Below are positions 1 through 10,299 of a stretch of DNA of 64,000 nt, in pieces. The notes below the pieces were generated by a model. That model made no database searches. It was not told where the DNA came from and worked only from the letters and a program-made list of their open reading frames with translations. Made by a program: the position numbers and the translations under genes. Source of the DNA: Stomoxys calcitrans (Eukaryota > Arthropoda > Insecta > Diptera > Muscidae); assembly GCF_963082655.1 (NCBI RefSeq), contig NC_081553.1, forward strand, positions 153,990,941 to 154,054,940, in the 5' to 3' direction. Position 1 is the first letter of the stretch. Each line of letters opens with the position of its first letter.

Positions 1-190
1 TTGAAGTTCAGCAAGCATTTGAGAGGGTATGGCATGATGACCTACTCTACAAACTCTACAAAAGCTATCTTCCCGCACTATATCAAATCTTTTTTTAAGG
101 TTACCTCGACGAGAGATTTTACTATGTCAAGATAAATGGTAAAAATCTAGCATTAAAAAAATAAATGAAGGAATTCCACAAGGTGCGGAA
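1..190 (+). pseudogene. Jockey-clade LINE reverse transcriptase fragment
   Basis: In frame 3 the first bases read EVQQAFERVWHDDLLYKLYK, then a stop. A neighbouring frame continues with GYLDERFYYVKINGK and ends INEGIPQGA. This is the palm region of a jockey-type reverse transcriptase: motif A is normally DVQQAFDRVWH and the next conserved block is GVPQG. The first catalytic Asp is replaced (AFER), one frameshift and stop interrupt it, and the match ends near base 190. The window edge cuts the 5' side, so the full extent is unknown. It is a non-functional relic. Confidence 0.6.
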
Positions 191-299
191 TACAAAGAAT
201 TGATGTTGGGCACGGTCTAACATTACTTTTTGTAATTATTAACACAAATAATAAAAATAAAATCAAATTAAAATTATTTTCAGTGTTTTTTTTTTTTTT

Positions 300-530
300 G
301 ATGGTTCATTAGTGGGTGGAATAATAAATAACGGTTTGGTACTAAAACAAATAACGGTCTGGTGCTAAAACCAATAGCAGAATGGCATTAAAACCAATAC
401 CAGTTCGGTAATAAGGCGTTCCAAACGGTACTAATCATTTTATGTTTCATCCATACCATCCGGTGTTGTTTTTGTACCATACGGTATTGTTTTTGTACCA
501 TACGGTGTTGCTTTACGTTGAGCACGTTTG
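300..530. repeat. Palindromic AT-rich repeat with GGTATGGTAC-type units
   Basis: Three or four loose units such as ATAACGGTTTGGTACTAAAA run forward from about 328. Similar units in reverse complement (ACCATACGGTATTGTTTTTG) run from about 456 to 510, so the block is roughly inverted about its centre. A second diverged copy of the left side lies at 30415-30505. This looks like the end structure of a small non-autonomous DNA element, but I cannot fix its borders or a target duplication. Confidence 0.4.
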
Positions 531-544
531 GTATAAACTTTTCT

Positions 545-1910
545 CTGGATGTAGGGTCTAGATCTCAACTTAACATTAACAACAAATTTAAAATTTAAAA
601 AGATATACTAAAGCCGGTATAGGCATATGGCATTCAACTATTGGGCGCATCACGGAACTCAAATGTCGAAATTTTAGAAAGCTAGTAGTCTAAAACATAA
701 AGGCTCATCACCAGTGGCGTAGCTAGACATTCACATAAAAATTAAATAATTCATTTTTTTATCACATAAAAGGTCCGGTTTCCCTCGTCCTCAAATTCTC
801 TACGACTTCTTGGCAAAACTTGCCAAGTCGATCGCAAAAGCCGGCAAAATTGGTCGCATAAGTCCGCTCTAAACGATCGTCTAATTGGTGTCAGAATACA
901 AATCCAGATTCCTAGGTTATCAAGTATACTCGGCATTAATTTCTTCGCATTAGAAATAGTTTATAGATTTTGAGATCGTTAGGACGGATGGCATATTTAA
1001 TACCATTTCCTTCCACCAAAATTGAAATTGTAATTTAAATAAATATACCAAAATCTGATATTGTATTAGAACAAACATTTTAGTGAAGTAAACTATTTTT
1101 TGGTTGGCAGAAACTTACTTATCTCACACCAATTATGACATTTGTTGTGTTCTTTGTACAAATATATTTTTAAGCTGAAATTAAAAGTTCATTCAAGCTC
1201 ATGGGATGTTCTCAACACACAGATAAAAATAATTTTGAAAAACAACAACTTCTGTTGAAAAATCAACTACAAAATTTGTCAATTTTCCTGCAACGAATCA
1301 TATTAAAATTTCAGCAACTCAAAGTATAAATTGGATGTCAGCAATCATTCGCTTAACAAGTCAACAAATAATATGTATTCTCAATAATAAAGATAGTACA
1401 TAGTTTGATGAGTGCAAAACATTACAAAATATTAGTTGGTGGGTCGCATATTTGCTATTTAACTAATATATGTGTTTTTAAACAAAAAAATATGTACGTT
1501 TCTTATTGAAATAATGTCCCTTGACTACCAACAACTAGTTCAAAAACAAATTTGTTAAAAATTCTTATCATTTCAAAGTTTGTTGAGAAATTACACAGTT
1601 TGTTGATTACAAAATATTATAAACACACTTCAACAACTAAAATCATTAATTCAATTACCAAAATTGTCGAGCACCAACTCTTTTCTCATACAAAAAAGTT
1701 GTTGAGATTTTATAGTAATTTATTTTCTATGCAAGTCAAATCTAGGCATTTGGATAGGTTGGAAGTCAGAAGCCTTTGTGCACAAGTTTAGCTAAATCGG
1801 GGAAATCGGTTCGAATATCGGCTCATTTGCAATTCCAACTGATCCACTTCAATTAGAAGTATATGAGAAAAATTTTAAGCTGCTGGCTTTACTCGATAAA
1901 AAACTGGTTT
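545..1910. other. No gene seen, AT-rich
   Basis: Short open frames here show no protein family. Between about 1210 and 1710 there are many CAACAAC and GTTGTTG words in both directions, with CTCAACA near 1212 and TGTTGAG near 1699, so part may be an old inverted-repeat element. No target duplication is convincing. Confidence 0.3.
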
Positions 1911-1914
1911 GATT

Positions 1915-2018
1915 TCAACAGGCACACTTTTGGCTTTAATTGGCTGTGCTAAACATATGTTCCATCAGCCAAACGTAGAATAGCGTTCCAAACGCCTCGA
2001 TCTTCTGCGCTCCTTCTA
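1915..2018 (-). pseudogene. Family C (RTE-like) LINE 3' relic, left half
   Basis: The stretch with AGAATAGCGTTCCAAACGCC matches the 3' coding end of the longer minus-strand copy at 35165-35270 and the copy at 12300-12350. The relic is cut at the TA at 2017-2018 by the Tc1-like element and resumes at 3659. On the minus strand it would encode the last residues of a LINE ORF2 (the RSAEDRGAWNAILR region in the better copy). It is degenerate. Confidence 0.65.
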
Positions 2019-2020
2019 CA

Positions 2021-2045
2021 GCGGTCAAAAAAAGTATTCATCATT
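2021..2045 (+). repeat. Tc1-like element left outer transposase repeat
   Basis: GCGGTCAAAAAAAGTATTCA followed by TCATT at the left tip. It is the inverse of 3632-3656 at the right tip, and the presumed transposase binding site. Confidence 0.85.
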
Positions 2046-2220
2046 AGCAAAATTGATAATAAATTCACTTATTTTGGGTAATTGAAGAAAATTTAAAGTA
2101 AACAAATAATGCAGTTTTATGCAATAGTTTATTTTTCGTAATATGTTTTAAAATAAATTCAAAAAATAAATTTAATTAGCGCAAAAAATGCAATTTTATA
2201 TAATAACACCAAAAACAGAA

Positions 2221-2240
2221 CAAAAAAAGTATTCATCATT
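2221..2240 (+). repeat. Tc1-like element left inner transposase repeat
   Basis: CAAAAAAAGTATTCATCATT repeats the core of the left tip about 196 bp further in, in the same direction. It has an exactly mirrored partner at 3437-3456. Confidence 0.8.
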
Positions 2241-2368
2241 GATGTGCTATCATCAAAGTCAAATTCAAATATTATTTGGGAATCCCCCTTTTCTGTTTTA
2301 TTTAGTAAAGGAGGCTTTGCCCTTGACAGCAAATATTTAATTTCATTGAAAATATAGTTTTTGTCAAA

Positions 2369-3397
2369 ATGGGTCGTAAGCAAAACGAGGTTTCTGATGA
2401 GGTAAAAGTTTTGATAATAAAACACCACAGGAATGGTTTAACTCAAAAAACTATCAGTGAAATATTAAATAGACCACGATCTACTATACAATCCATCATC
2501 AGAAAGTGGACAGAAACGAAAACTGTTGACAATAAACCAAGATCTGGTCGACCAAAAGCACTTTCAGTTGGAGATGTGCGTTGGCTAGTGCGGCAAGTTC
2601 AGAAAACTCCGAAGACAAATGCGACCATTCTTCGTAAAAACACTATGGAATATTTAGGGAAGGAAGTTACTACACAAACAATTCGAAATACACTCAAAAG
2701 GCATAGTTACAGAGGAAGAACTGCACGTAAGAAGCCCTTTATAAATAAAATAAACCGAGTGAAAAGGCTAAACTTCGCAAAAATGTATGTAAAACAGTCC
2801 GAATCATTTTGGAAAACAGTCATTTTTGCAGACGAGAGCAAGTTTAATCTTTTTGGGTGCGATGGAAAGGTCATAGTGTACAGAAAACCAAATACAGAGC
2901 TTGAAGAACGAAACACAGTTGCTACTGTAAAACATGGTGGAGGTGGTTTAATGGTTTGGGGGTGTATGGCGGCTTCAGGAGCGGGAAATCTTGAAATTAT
3001 TAATGGAGTAATGGATCATAAGTATTACATTGACATTTTAAAGAGGAATTTAAAAGATAGTGCTGTAAAACTTGGGCTAGGTAATAACTTTCAATATTAT
3101 CAAGATAATGACCCCAAACATTCTGCTTTAAATACCAAGATGTGGATGCTGTATAACTGCCCCAAAGTCATTAAAACTCCTCCTCAAAGTCCCGACTTGA
3201 ACCCAATTGAACATCTTTGGGAACATCTCGAACGCAAATTGAGAACGCGCAATTTTTCGAGCAAGAGTCAAATGCAACAGGTGATAATGGAGGAATGGAC
3301 TAATATAGACCAAAATATAACCGCTAAATTAGTCCAATCGATGTCAAACCGTTTAAAAGAAGTTAAAAGACGCGGTGGTCGAATAACAAAGTATTAA
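2369..3397 (+). CDS. Tc1-family transposase (DD34E), intact
   Basis: This single uninterrupted 342-residue frame encodes a cut-and-paste transposase that would bind the flanking terminal repeats and move the element into TA sites. The N-terminus holds a helix-turn-helix (LTQKTISEILNRPRSTIQSI, residues 24-43), a GRPK linker near 60, and a second helix-turn-helix region to about 112. The catalytic domain shows D155 in FADESKF, the glycine box GGGGLMVWGC at 190-199, D246 in QDNDPKH and E281 in SPDLNPIEHLWE. D246 and E281 are 34 residues apart, as in Tc1 proteins. Length is normal for the family (about 340). The start follows GTCAAA and is the first ATG of the frame. No stop or frameshift is seen, so it may be functional. 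The host relic around it is heavily mutated, which suggests a recent arrival. Confidence 0.95.
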   Translation: MGRKQNEVSDEVKVLIIKHHRNGLTQKTISEILNRPRSTIQSIIRKWTETKTVDNKPRSGRPKALSVGDVRWLVRQVQKTPKTNATILRKNTMEYLGKEVTTQTIRNTLKRHSYRGRTARKKPFINKINRVKRLNFAKMYVKQSESFWKTVIFADESKFNLFGCDGKVIVYRKPNTELEERNTVATVKHGGGGLMVWGCMAASGAGNLEIINGVMDHKYYIDILKRNLKDSAVKLGLGNNFQYYQDNDPKHSALNTKMWMLYNCPKVIKTPPQSPDLNPIEHLWEHLERKLRTRNFSSKSQMQQVIMEEWTNIDQNITAKLVQSMSNRLKEVKRRGGRITKY

Positions 3398-3436
3398 TTT
3401 TTTTAAATTATGTTATTTATTTTTTTGTTTTTTTGC

Positions 3437-3456
3437 AATGATGAATACTTTTTTTG
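3437..3456 (-). repeat. Tc1-like element right inner transposase repeat
   Basis: AATGATGAATACTTTTTTTG, the inverse of the left inner repeat, lies 40 bases after the transposase stop codon. Confidence 0.8.
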
Positions 3457-3631
3457 TTTAATTTTTTGTGTTCAGCTGTAAAATGGCCCTTTTTGTTCCA
3501 ATAAATACTATTTTTTTCTTTAAAAACAATGAAATTGTGTACATATATATCACACAAGCACTACTGCATCATTAGTTTAATATGTTTTTATTCCAATTGT
3601 CTTTTGTAGACTTATTAAAAAAAAAACATTG

Positions 3632-3658
3632 AATGATGAATACTTTTTTTGACCGCTG
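3632..3658 (-). repeat. Tc1-like element right outer transposase repeat and tip
   Basis: AATGATGAATACTTTTTTTG then ACCGCTG, directly followed by TA. It mirrors the left tip. Confidence 0.85.
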
Positions 3659-3745
3659 TATAATCTCTGACACCATTTTTTAAGGTGTCACTCACCACTT
3701 GATCTTTCCATCGGGCTCTTGGCCGTCCCGGCAGGCACACGGAAA
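3659..3745 (-). pseudogene. Family C LINE 3' relic, right half
   Basis: AATCTCTGACACC and the following CACCACTTGATCTTTCCATC continue the relic broken at 2018. On the minus strand this corresponds to the RPKARWKDQVV-type segment of the better copy at 35280-35345. It fades near 3745. From 3745 to 3975 no gene is recognised. Confidence 0.6.
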
Positions 3746-3974
3746 CTTAAAATATAATCGAGTGTTATGTGGTTATTCAGGCAAATACAGCGACTATGAG
3801 TTCAAACTTCTATTCCAAAAAATTGCCTTCATCGAATCGCCAAGCACAAGTCATAAGTGCTGTCGCAAGTTTCGATAAAAATGTCCCTAATTTAAACTTT
3901 GCAGATTCTCAATTGCCGATATTTTGAAATTTTCCTTGCTCTTTGTGAGTAAAATGAAGTAACGGCCAAGGTTT

Positions 3975-5310
3975 AATAAAGGCGATTTTGTGGTACATAT
4001 AAAAGCGGATTCGGATGAACCGGTGGTGGTATCAAGCCGTAGCATGTTGTCCGCTACTAAACCTTCCACTGGTGGAGCGGCTGCTACGGGCTCCACTAAC
4101 CAACAGACGACTGGTCAGCAGGTGCTTTTGACGAAGACACGCGGTTCGAGTATTATCTTCGCATGCCAATAATTTGCCTAGGTCATCGGTCTACCCCGGC
4201 AAGTCAACACGCTCTTTAAGAGGTTGGAATAATAAAATACGCATCGCTCTAAGGTTTATTGAGAGGCTTGGTGCGAATGATCCTAAGACTCTCACTAATA
4301 GGGAGGAAGACTTCCAAAATTGGGCTCGGGGATTCGCTGTACAGGCTACCACGAAGACAACACGTCTAGGTTCGGATTGCACCGCAGTCAGCCAAAAGGC
4401 TGCGGTTACCTGGAGGGCATCCCATGCCTAAAAGAACTAGAGCGAACAATAGTAAGATAATGTCCAAGAACCTTTTCTAATGTCGCTAGGGACAGTTTAG
4501 TTATGGCAGATGTCGACAAGGGAGAAGAACACGGCTGCACACGTAGGAATAATTGGAGTGGGATAGGCAATGGACTGTCATCAGTATACTCCGATGTCCT
4601 TACGGAATTTCCTGGGTCTCCTCCAGTTTGTGTCCATGCAGGCTGGTATCGTGGCCGATAAAGACTAATTGCCTTCGGGGATCAACGCTAAATAGAAATG
4701 TATCGTTGTGCGCTAAAAAAGTTTGGTGAGATCTGGCCAGGTGCAGCACTAGGTTTAGTCAAGAAGGAAGATATTCCTTCTCGACCAATGGCGCATGCTT
4801 GGATACCAAGGACTCTCTCAGATCCTGAATCGATACTTGGAAGGCTAAGGGAATGTAATCTAAATCTTTCAACCACCGACTGGAGGATTGGTATTGGATT
4901 GGAAGATTGGATTGGTGACCGGAGACATGCAGTATTCGTACTAAACTCCTGCTGTCTCGTGGATCTCAACAAGCCTGAAGGGGTTGTATCCAAGGATTCA
5001 ACAAGTTGAAACTGAAGGTCTATAGAGGCGGTGGGGTTGGGGAATCCGGAGACGACTCAGCAGTTGTTGCTGAACACTTGCCTGAGGTACTATCGACCAC
5101 ATCGCTAAAGTCTGGCGGATTGCAGGAGACTGAAAACCTCCCTGCGACAATCGACACCGAAGGCGATGGCAACGAAACGGGACCGGACAAGACCTGTGTG
5201 GGTGGGTCACAAAGTTGGACTGGGCTGAATGTGTGCGCCAGCGGGGAAGCACGGAATTCAAAAAGTACTAAGACAGCAGCAGTTCTAACGAATCTTGTGA
5301 GGATGAATTC
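3975..5310 (+). pseudogene. Family A LINE ORF1 (gag-like) relic
   Basis: From about 3980 a frame reads KGDFVVHIKADSDEPVVVSS, and several frames continue with Ser/Thr-rich sequence. The best part is 4698-5009, containing KKFGEIWPGAALGLVKKEDI followed by PSRPMAHAWIPRTLSDPES and LSTTDWRI. I recognise this as the C-terminal domain found in ORF1 proteins of LOA/R1-like LINEs in flies, where it is thought to help form the RNA-protein particle. An acidic, Gly/Ser-rich tail follows in another frame (5006-5310). At least three frame changes and multiple stops break it. It lies directly upstream of endonuclease and reverse transcriptase relics in the same direction, which supports one 4.3 kb LINE. Confidence 0.6.
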
Positions 5311-5313
5311 CTG

Positions 5314-6300
5314 ATGGAATCAAAAGACGAGGCTAACACAACAGTGGTGGATGTTCTGAATCCTGACTTTGGTCCGGTTTCCACAGATAAATCTGCACCA
5401 TTGCAAGGTGTTATTATCCAGGAACCATTTATGTGTGGAGGAATGCTTCGTGGACTAAGAATTCCGGGTTTAAACTTCTCAAGGGTATGGGGGCACAGAG
5501 CCTGTATTCTTGCAAAGAGTAGTCTAAATGTGTTTCTTCTTCCGTCGCTATGCACTGAATATTTAGTAGCCTTGAAATAAACAAGTCTCATTACTGGCTG
5601 GCACACGATTCAGAGATGCCGCCTTCAAACCTTAAGCCGGTGGTTGAAGCCGCTTCTGTAGGGAAGAAAAGCCTCATTGTAGGAAGAAAAGCCTCATATT
5701 ATAAGTTGCAATCTGGCGATTTGTAGTAAAGGGGATAAACCGACCTTTATTACCAAGAACAGGCAGGAGGTACCAGATATTACCTTTGTATCGGAAGATA
5801 TAAGTGGAAGAATATGCGACTGGAAAGTGTTGGATGACCACAGCTTCTTTACGCATCGTTATATTAGTTTCAACCTTGGAGAAAATACTGGAGCAGTGGT
5901 CCCTCGGATAAACAGAAGAAAGGGGAATTGGGATAAATTTCGGCACAAATTTTGCACGTCTATCCCTTCTAGTCCAGAAAAGAAAGGGGAAACTACGGAC
6001 GATATAGACATAGTGGTCAAGCGGATCACGAAGGCCCTGAATGACTCGATTGTGTCAGTACGCCCTAGTGCCAAGCCAAGGAGCACACAGAGACCATGGT
6101 GGACCCCAAAGCTGGTTGGTCTAAGGAAGGACTGCAGACAACTCTTCAACAGAGCAAAAGCCACAAGAGCACCACACGGTTTGGACATCTATAAGGTTAA
6201 GCTATGAAAATATAAGGCCTATCTGAGAAAGGCTCAAAACAAATCGTGGGTAGAATTCTGCAGCTAAGTGGAGGATACATCTGAGGCCTCAAGGCTTAGG
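5314..6300 (+). pseudogene. Family A LINE endonuclease relic
   Basis: The frame from 5314 contains LQGVIIQEPFMCGGMLRGL and GHRACILAKSSLNVFLLPS, which is the APE-type endonuclease block carrying the catalytic Glu in QEP. A later frame gives KPTFITKNRQEVPDITFVSE and then DDHSFFTHRYISFNLGE, the end of the domain with the terminal SDH-type motif read as DDH. The segment to 6240 (PWWTPKLVGLRKDCRQLFNR) is the usual linker before the reverse transcriptase. The start of the domain and the central NAHH-type block are missing, so it is inactive. The domain would normally nick target DNA to prime reverse transcription. Confidence 0.65.
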
Positions 6301-7510
6301 AAGATTCTGTCCTCGAAACCTATTACGGTAGGGTATATTCAGAAGTAAGAGAATGTATGGACAATGTCTAGTGAGGAAACACTAGAATTACTCGTTGATA
6401 CACATTTCCCACAAAATTCTCCCATGGACAACGTGGCGCCAGAAGAGGTTGTCACTGGTATGCATTCGTCGGAGGCTTTTAGGGAAATTGAGTCTGAGTC
6501 GAAAATCCTTTGGGGCGATAAGAAGTTTCGACTCCTTTAAGTTGCCAGGCCCTGATGACTGGTTTCCTGGCTTAGGGAGATATACTCTGTTTGTATCAGA
6601 ATGTCAAATAAACCTGTGGGATGGAGGGACACGAAGGAAATTTTCAGCAGGTAAACCCTACCACACGAAGGCGAAAGACTTTCGTCCTATTAGTCTGTCA
6701 TCCTTTATGCTGACGACTCTTGAGAGGTTGATAGAAACATATCTTAGGGCAAATATGGAGACCTAGAGATCGCCTGTCGCAGCAGTAGCATGCATATGGT
6801 AAAGGCAAATCCACTAAAACAGCCCTTCACGACTTAGTTGCCTGCATAGAGAGTTAAGGAAAATACAATGATAGTATTTCGCGACATTAAAGGCGCTTTT
6901 AATAATGTAAAACCGACGGCAGTCATAAAGAAGTTGGAGTTTCAAGGCGTCAACTCAATCGTAAGAAAGTTTATTTAAAACGTACTTTCTAAAAGATGCA
7001 TTACGGCAGGCTTGGGATCTGTAGATCTAAAACGATGGGTCAGTAGAGGAACACCTCAAGGAGGTGCACTGTCTCCTCTAATTTTGAATATAGCCATTAA
7101 CAATATATTATTGTCTCTGGAAGAAAAAGGCGTAAAAGCGGTTCCGTATACTGATGACGTGGCAATTGCGGCTAGGGGAAAGTTTCCCAGCATTCTTAGA
7201 GATATATTTCAGGAAACTCTACGTGCAACAGCAAAGTGGTCTAGGTATAAATCCGTGCAAGACAAAAGTTGTTCTTTTCAGCAGGAGATACAAGTGGAAC
7301 CTTTCTCCTTGGGTGGAGAGAATGTTCCATTTACAGAAAGCGCAAAATACGAAGGTGTTTTGCTGGACAGGAAATTGAAATTCAAATCCAACATTTTTTA
7401 AAGGGTAAGAAAGCCATCTCTTTCCCTATACACCTGCAAGAGAGCCATTGTGGGAATTTAAACCGCGTGTCATGCATTGGGTATGTGATGCAGTTGTCAG
7501 ACATATAATG
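6300..7510 (+). pseudogene. Family A LINE reverse transcriptase relic
   Basis: Pieces of the fingers and palm are visible in shifting frames: KDFRPISLSSFMLTTLERLI near 6670, then DIKGAFNNVKPTAVIKKLE (motif A, normally DIEGAFNNV) near 6885. Next comes RGTPQGGALSPLILNIAINN at 7039-7110, and VPYTDDVAIAARGKFPS at 7141-7190, where the usual YADD is YTDD. EGVLLDRKLKFKS near 7350 corresponds to the YLGVxLDRKLxW thumb motif. Several stops and frameshifts separate the blocks. RNase H follows in the same direction. Confidence 0.75.
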
Positions 7511-8318
7511 ATATATGGTGTTGTGGTCTGGTGAACGGCGCTTTAAAAATCCACCTACTGCTCAATACTTAACTGGATCCAAAGGATGGCTTGTTGTGTA
7601 TCACAGTCGAACTGAGTACGACACCATCCGATGCAGATTTCCCAACGAGATTGCTGAACAGTTCAAAATTCACATGTTCTGGGTGCCGGGTCACAGAGAT
7701 ATCCCAGGGAATTGTAAAGCGGTGGAGCTTGCGAGACTAAGAACTACCCTAAACATTCCAGGGATACTGAAATATGTGGGTATGCCTCTAGCGGCATGTA
7801 AGCTAAGTTTTCAGAACCAGGCTCGAAGGACAACGAAAGATAGATGGTCACAAAGAAGGGGCTGTGAGCATTCCAAAACTATGTGGCCTATTCTAGATTT
7901 GAAGAGGTCTACTGCTGTGCTGTCATTGGATAGAATAGACGTCTCAGTCATTGTGTCCGTCATGTCAGGTCACTGTCTAATCGGGAAACATGCTGACAGA
8001 CTGAAGGTTACCAGCAATGACTTTTGCAGAAGCTGTAAAGACATCGAAGAAGAAGAGACTAAAGAACACCTGTGTGTGTGTCCCGCACTAGCAATCGGAA
8101 GGAGTTTCACTTTAGGTTCTCATTTCTTTGAGAACATGTCTTATTTAGCGGATGTGAACATTCACAAGTTATTGTGCTTTTTAAAGCGATCTGGATGGTT
8201 CAACGGAAGAAACTGGAAGGCATCTTCCTTCTTCTCTTCCTGTGGTATCAGAATGGGCAAAAACGTCTAAGTGAGTCTGATGGCAAACTGCCACTAAAAC
8301 CTTACCTAACCTAATGTT
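7510..8318 (+). pseudogene. Family A LINE RNase H and C-terminal CCHC relic, with tail
   Basis: The frame 7515-8270 is open for 251 codons. It carries the end of an RNase H domain (FKIHMFWVPGHRDIPGNCKA, where the last acidic site is normally GNExAD). A Cys/His cluster follows: CRSCKDIEEEETKEHLCVCP. This order (RT, RNase H, CCHC) is typical of LOA/I/R1-type LINEs. The first part of RNase H has been lost by an internal deletion near 7560. The relic ends with ACCTTACCTAACCTAATG at about 8300-8318, an ACCTA-type tail like that of family B. It abuts an LTR-element relic. Confidence 0.7.
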
Positions 8319-8329
8319 GACGCACTAAT

Positions 8330-9040
8330 TATATTTGTCTTGAGCAATTCAAAAGCCTTTTGACATTCCTCAGTCCATTAAAATTCCCTTCCTTTTATGC
8401 TCTGATTGTTTAAACATATTGTGATTTCCGCAAAGTTCCTTATTAAACGTCGGGAATTATTATAAAATGATACGAATCTTTTGACTTTATCCTTTGCAAT
8501 TGTGTATTATTCTGTTGTCTTATGTTTTGATGGATCTGTTAGTATACCGTCTTTCGTTATCTGATGTCCTAAATAAATTACTTCTGATTTAAGAAATACA
8601 CATTTCGCCGCATTCAATTTCAAGTTATACCTCACTAAACGTTCGAATACTCTTACTACGTTCTCATTATGATGTTTTAAACTACATCCAAATACAATTC
8701 TATCGCCAACATATAAGAATGCTGTGGAGCTCTAAGCCGCTAAGTGCTATTGTTAACATTCTTGAAAACTATTTGATGAATTTTTCCGTCCGAATGGTAA
8801 TCTTTGGAATTGATAATGACCATTATTAGTCTTAAATGCTGTTAGTTTAATGGAATGAGCTGGCCATATTCAAAGTTAAAAAATATTTCGTTCTTCCTCA
8901 ATAGAAATTTTTATTTAACTATCCTCTTGTTGAGCTGTCGATAATCTACTACCAATTCCCACTTCCTCGCTCTCCTTTGGTACTACTAATATAGGTGAAT
9001 TGTATGCGCTATTTAACGCCTCGATGATATCGTCATCCAA
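8330..9040 (-). pseudogene. Gypsy-type LTR element pol relic
   Basis: On the minus strand, broken frames show the order expected of a Gypsy-family polymerase: the start of the RT fingers near 9000, a LPFG block near 8805, a YVxD-type active site near 8715 with the second residue changed, and then the connection segment with YLGH near 8575. Stops and frameshifts are frequent and no LTRs or primer site are attached. It is an old, inactive fragment of an insect endogenous retroelement, truncated at both ends and joined directly to LINE fragments. Confidence 0.65.
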
Positions 9041-9054
9041 AAACTTTTGAACTT

Positions 9055-9268
9055 TGTTCATCCAGAATCCAGTCTCTAAGGACCCGATCTACCAGGTACT
9101 GGTGTAAGGATTGGATCAGTATGTCGGTCCGCACATTGTTAAAAGCCCTCTCGATGCGAATGCATACCGTCAGTGTGTACGTTTTGCCATCGAAGGATTC
9201 TTCTATTTTATGCACAACCTCGTGCTGGGCTGTCTCCAGCGACCTTCCCTTGACATACACAGAAAATA
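9055..9268 (-). pseudogene. Family B LINE reverse transcriptase fragment
   Basis: The minus strand reads MYVKGRSLETAQHEVVHKIE and then TVCIRIERAFNNVRTDILI, which matches motif A of family B (IDIEGAFNNV) seen at 18500 and 25910. Only about 70 codons remain. The Asp of motif A is changed (CIRIERAF). The junction near 9045 joins it to the Gypsy-type relic with no recognisable duplication. Confidence 0.75.
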
Positions 9269-9394
9269 TTAAAAACCACGTTCAATTAAGAAATTTGTAC
9301 ATCCAATTAAAAAGGTTGCCGAAATCGGACCTATAAAGGAAGTTGTCTTATTGATTAACAATTTTGCAATTTGGATTTATGATAAGATCATAAA

Positions 9395-9620
9395 TCCTTC
9401 GAACTACCGGGCGCGTCTACAGGTTTCTCCATACGCAGTAGCTGCAACGGCAGCCGTGGACAATCAGGGGTATCGAGTGGAGAGACTCAGTGAGAGGCCG
9501 GGCGGCACCGGCACTTGCCCAAATACTGAGTGCCTATGATGCACGATATTACAAGACGGGTCATTGACACATTTAAACAACCAATGGCCACCCTGTTCCC
9601 GCGGCGATCGGGCCTTCGGA
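9395..9620 (+). repeat. Family C LINE 5' leader relic (copy 1)
   Basis: GGGCGCGTCTACAGGTT, GAGACTCAGTGAGAGG and AACAACCAATGGCCACC match, in order, the non-coding leader that precedes the family C endonuclease on the minus strand at 36970-36740. This copy is about 80 percent similar by eye and is not followed by coding sequence. Confidence 0.6.
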
Positions 9621-9941
9621 CTTGACGAGGATCGCCACCTCTATATGAAAATGTGGCTACAATAACAACTTTTTCTTTCATTGGATTAAATTGCATATAA
9701 AACATGAAACATATTGCAAAAAAATATTCATATTTTTTCTTAATGGTTCCAGGCTTCTAAAAAAATAAAAATAGTCGATTCCATTTTAAGCCGGCGATTT
9801 CATTTGTCGGTGACACCGTCTGTAAAGAGTATTATGAACAATTTAATTTATGTACATACATATTTAAAATTAAGCGTTTTAAATACCAATCTTAGCATTT
9901 TGCGAGGAATAACACGAAATCTAGATCCACATATGTTCCGT

Positions 9942-10267
9942 ATGCCGTATGTTCACAAATAGAATGTATAAATGCTAAACGCAACAAATTGGAGGACATT
10001 GTATTTACAATAGAATGAAAACGTGGTATTTATAAATACATATCGACAATATTGTCTTATTATCCATTATTATTATGATTTAAATGACTTGGGTGCTCAG
10101 CACCCATCCTCAGCACCCAAGTCATTTAAATCATAATAATAATGGATAATAAGACAATATTGTCGATATGTATTTATAAATACCACGTTTTCATTCTATT
10201 GTAAATACAATGTCCTCCAATTTGTTGCGTTTAGCATTTATACATTCTATTTGTGAACATACGGCAT
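9942..10267. repeat. Perfect giant palindrome, 156-bp arms, 14-bp loop
   Basis: Bases 9942-10097 are the exact reverse complement of 10112-10267. The symmetry ends outward at 9941/10268 and inward at 10098/10111. The loop repeats the word CTCAGCACCCA, which occurs at 10096-10106 and 10109-10119. No mismatch is found over 156 pairs. The arms match no other family in the window. Confidence 0.95.
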
Positions 10268-10299
10268 TTTTCTGCATTACACCATTTCAACGCAAAATT

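Larger units (their letters stand above)
2019..3658 (+). mobile_element. Complete Tc1-like transposon with IR/DR ends
   Basis: The element is 1640 bp. It starts CAGCGGTCAAAAAAAGTATT and ends with the inverse, is flanked by TA on both sides (2017-2018 and 3659-3660), and holds one intact transposase gene. Each end carries two copies of AAAAAAAGTATTCATCATT: 2025-2045 and 2221-2240 on the left, 3437-3456 and 3632-3652 on the right (inverted). Both ends span 222 bp from tip to inner repeat. This is the IR/DR layout known for Tc1-family members such as Sleeping Beauty and Minos. It interrupts a family C relic, and unbroken versions at 12342-12356 and 35255-35270 show the site before insertion. Confidence 0.93.

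Noticed and set aside
751..936. 61-codon minus frame
   Set aside because: No domain, short, and in AT-rich non-coding sequence.
9033..9045. Gypsy-to-LINE fusion transcript
   Set aside because: The frame crossing the junction is an accident of two decayed fragments meeting; no splice or start signals support a gene.
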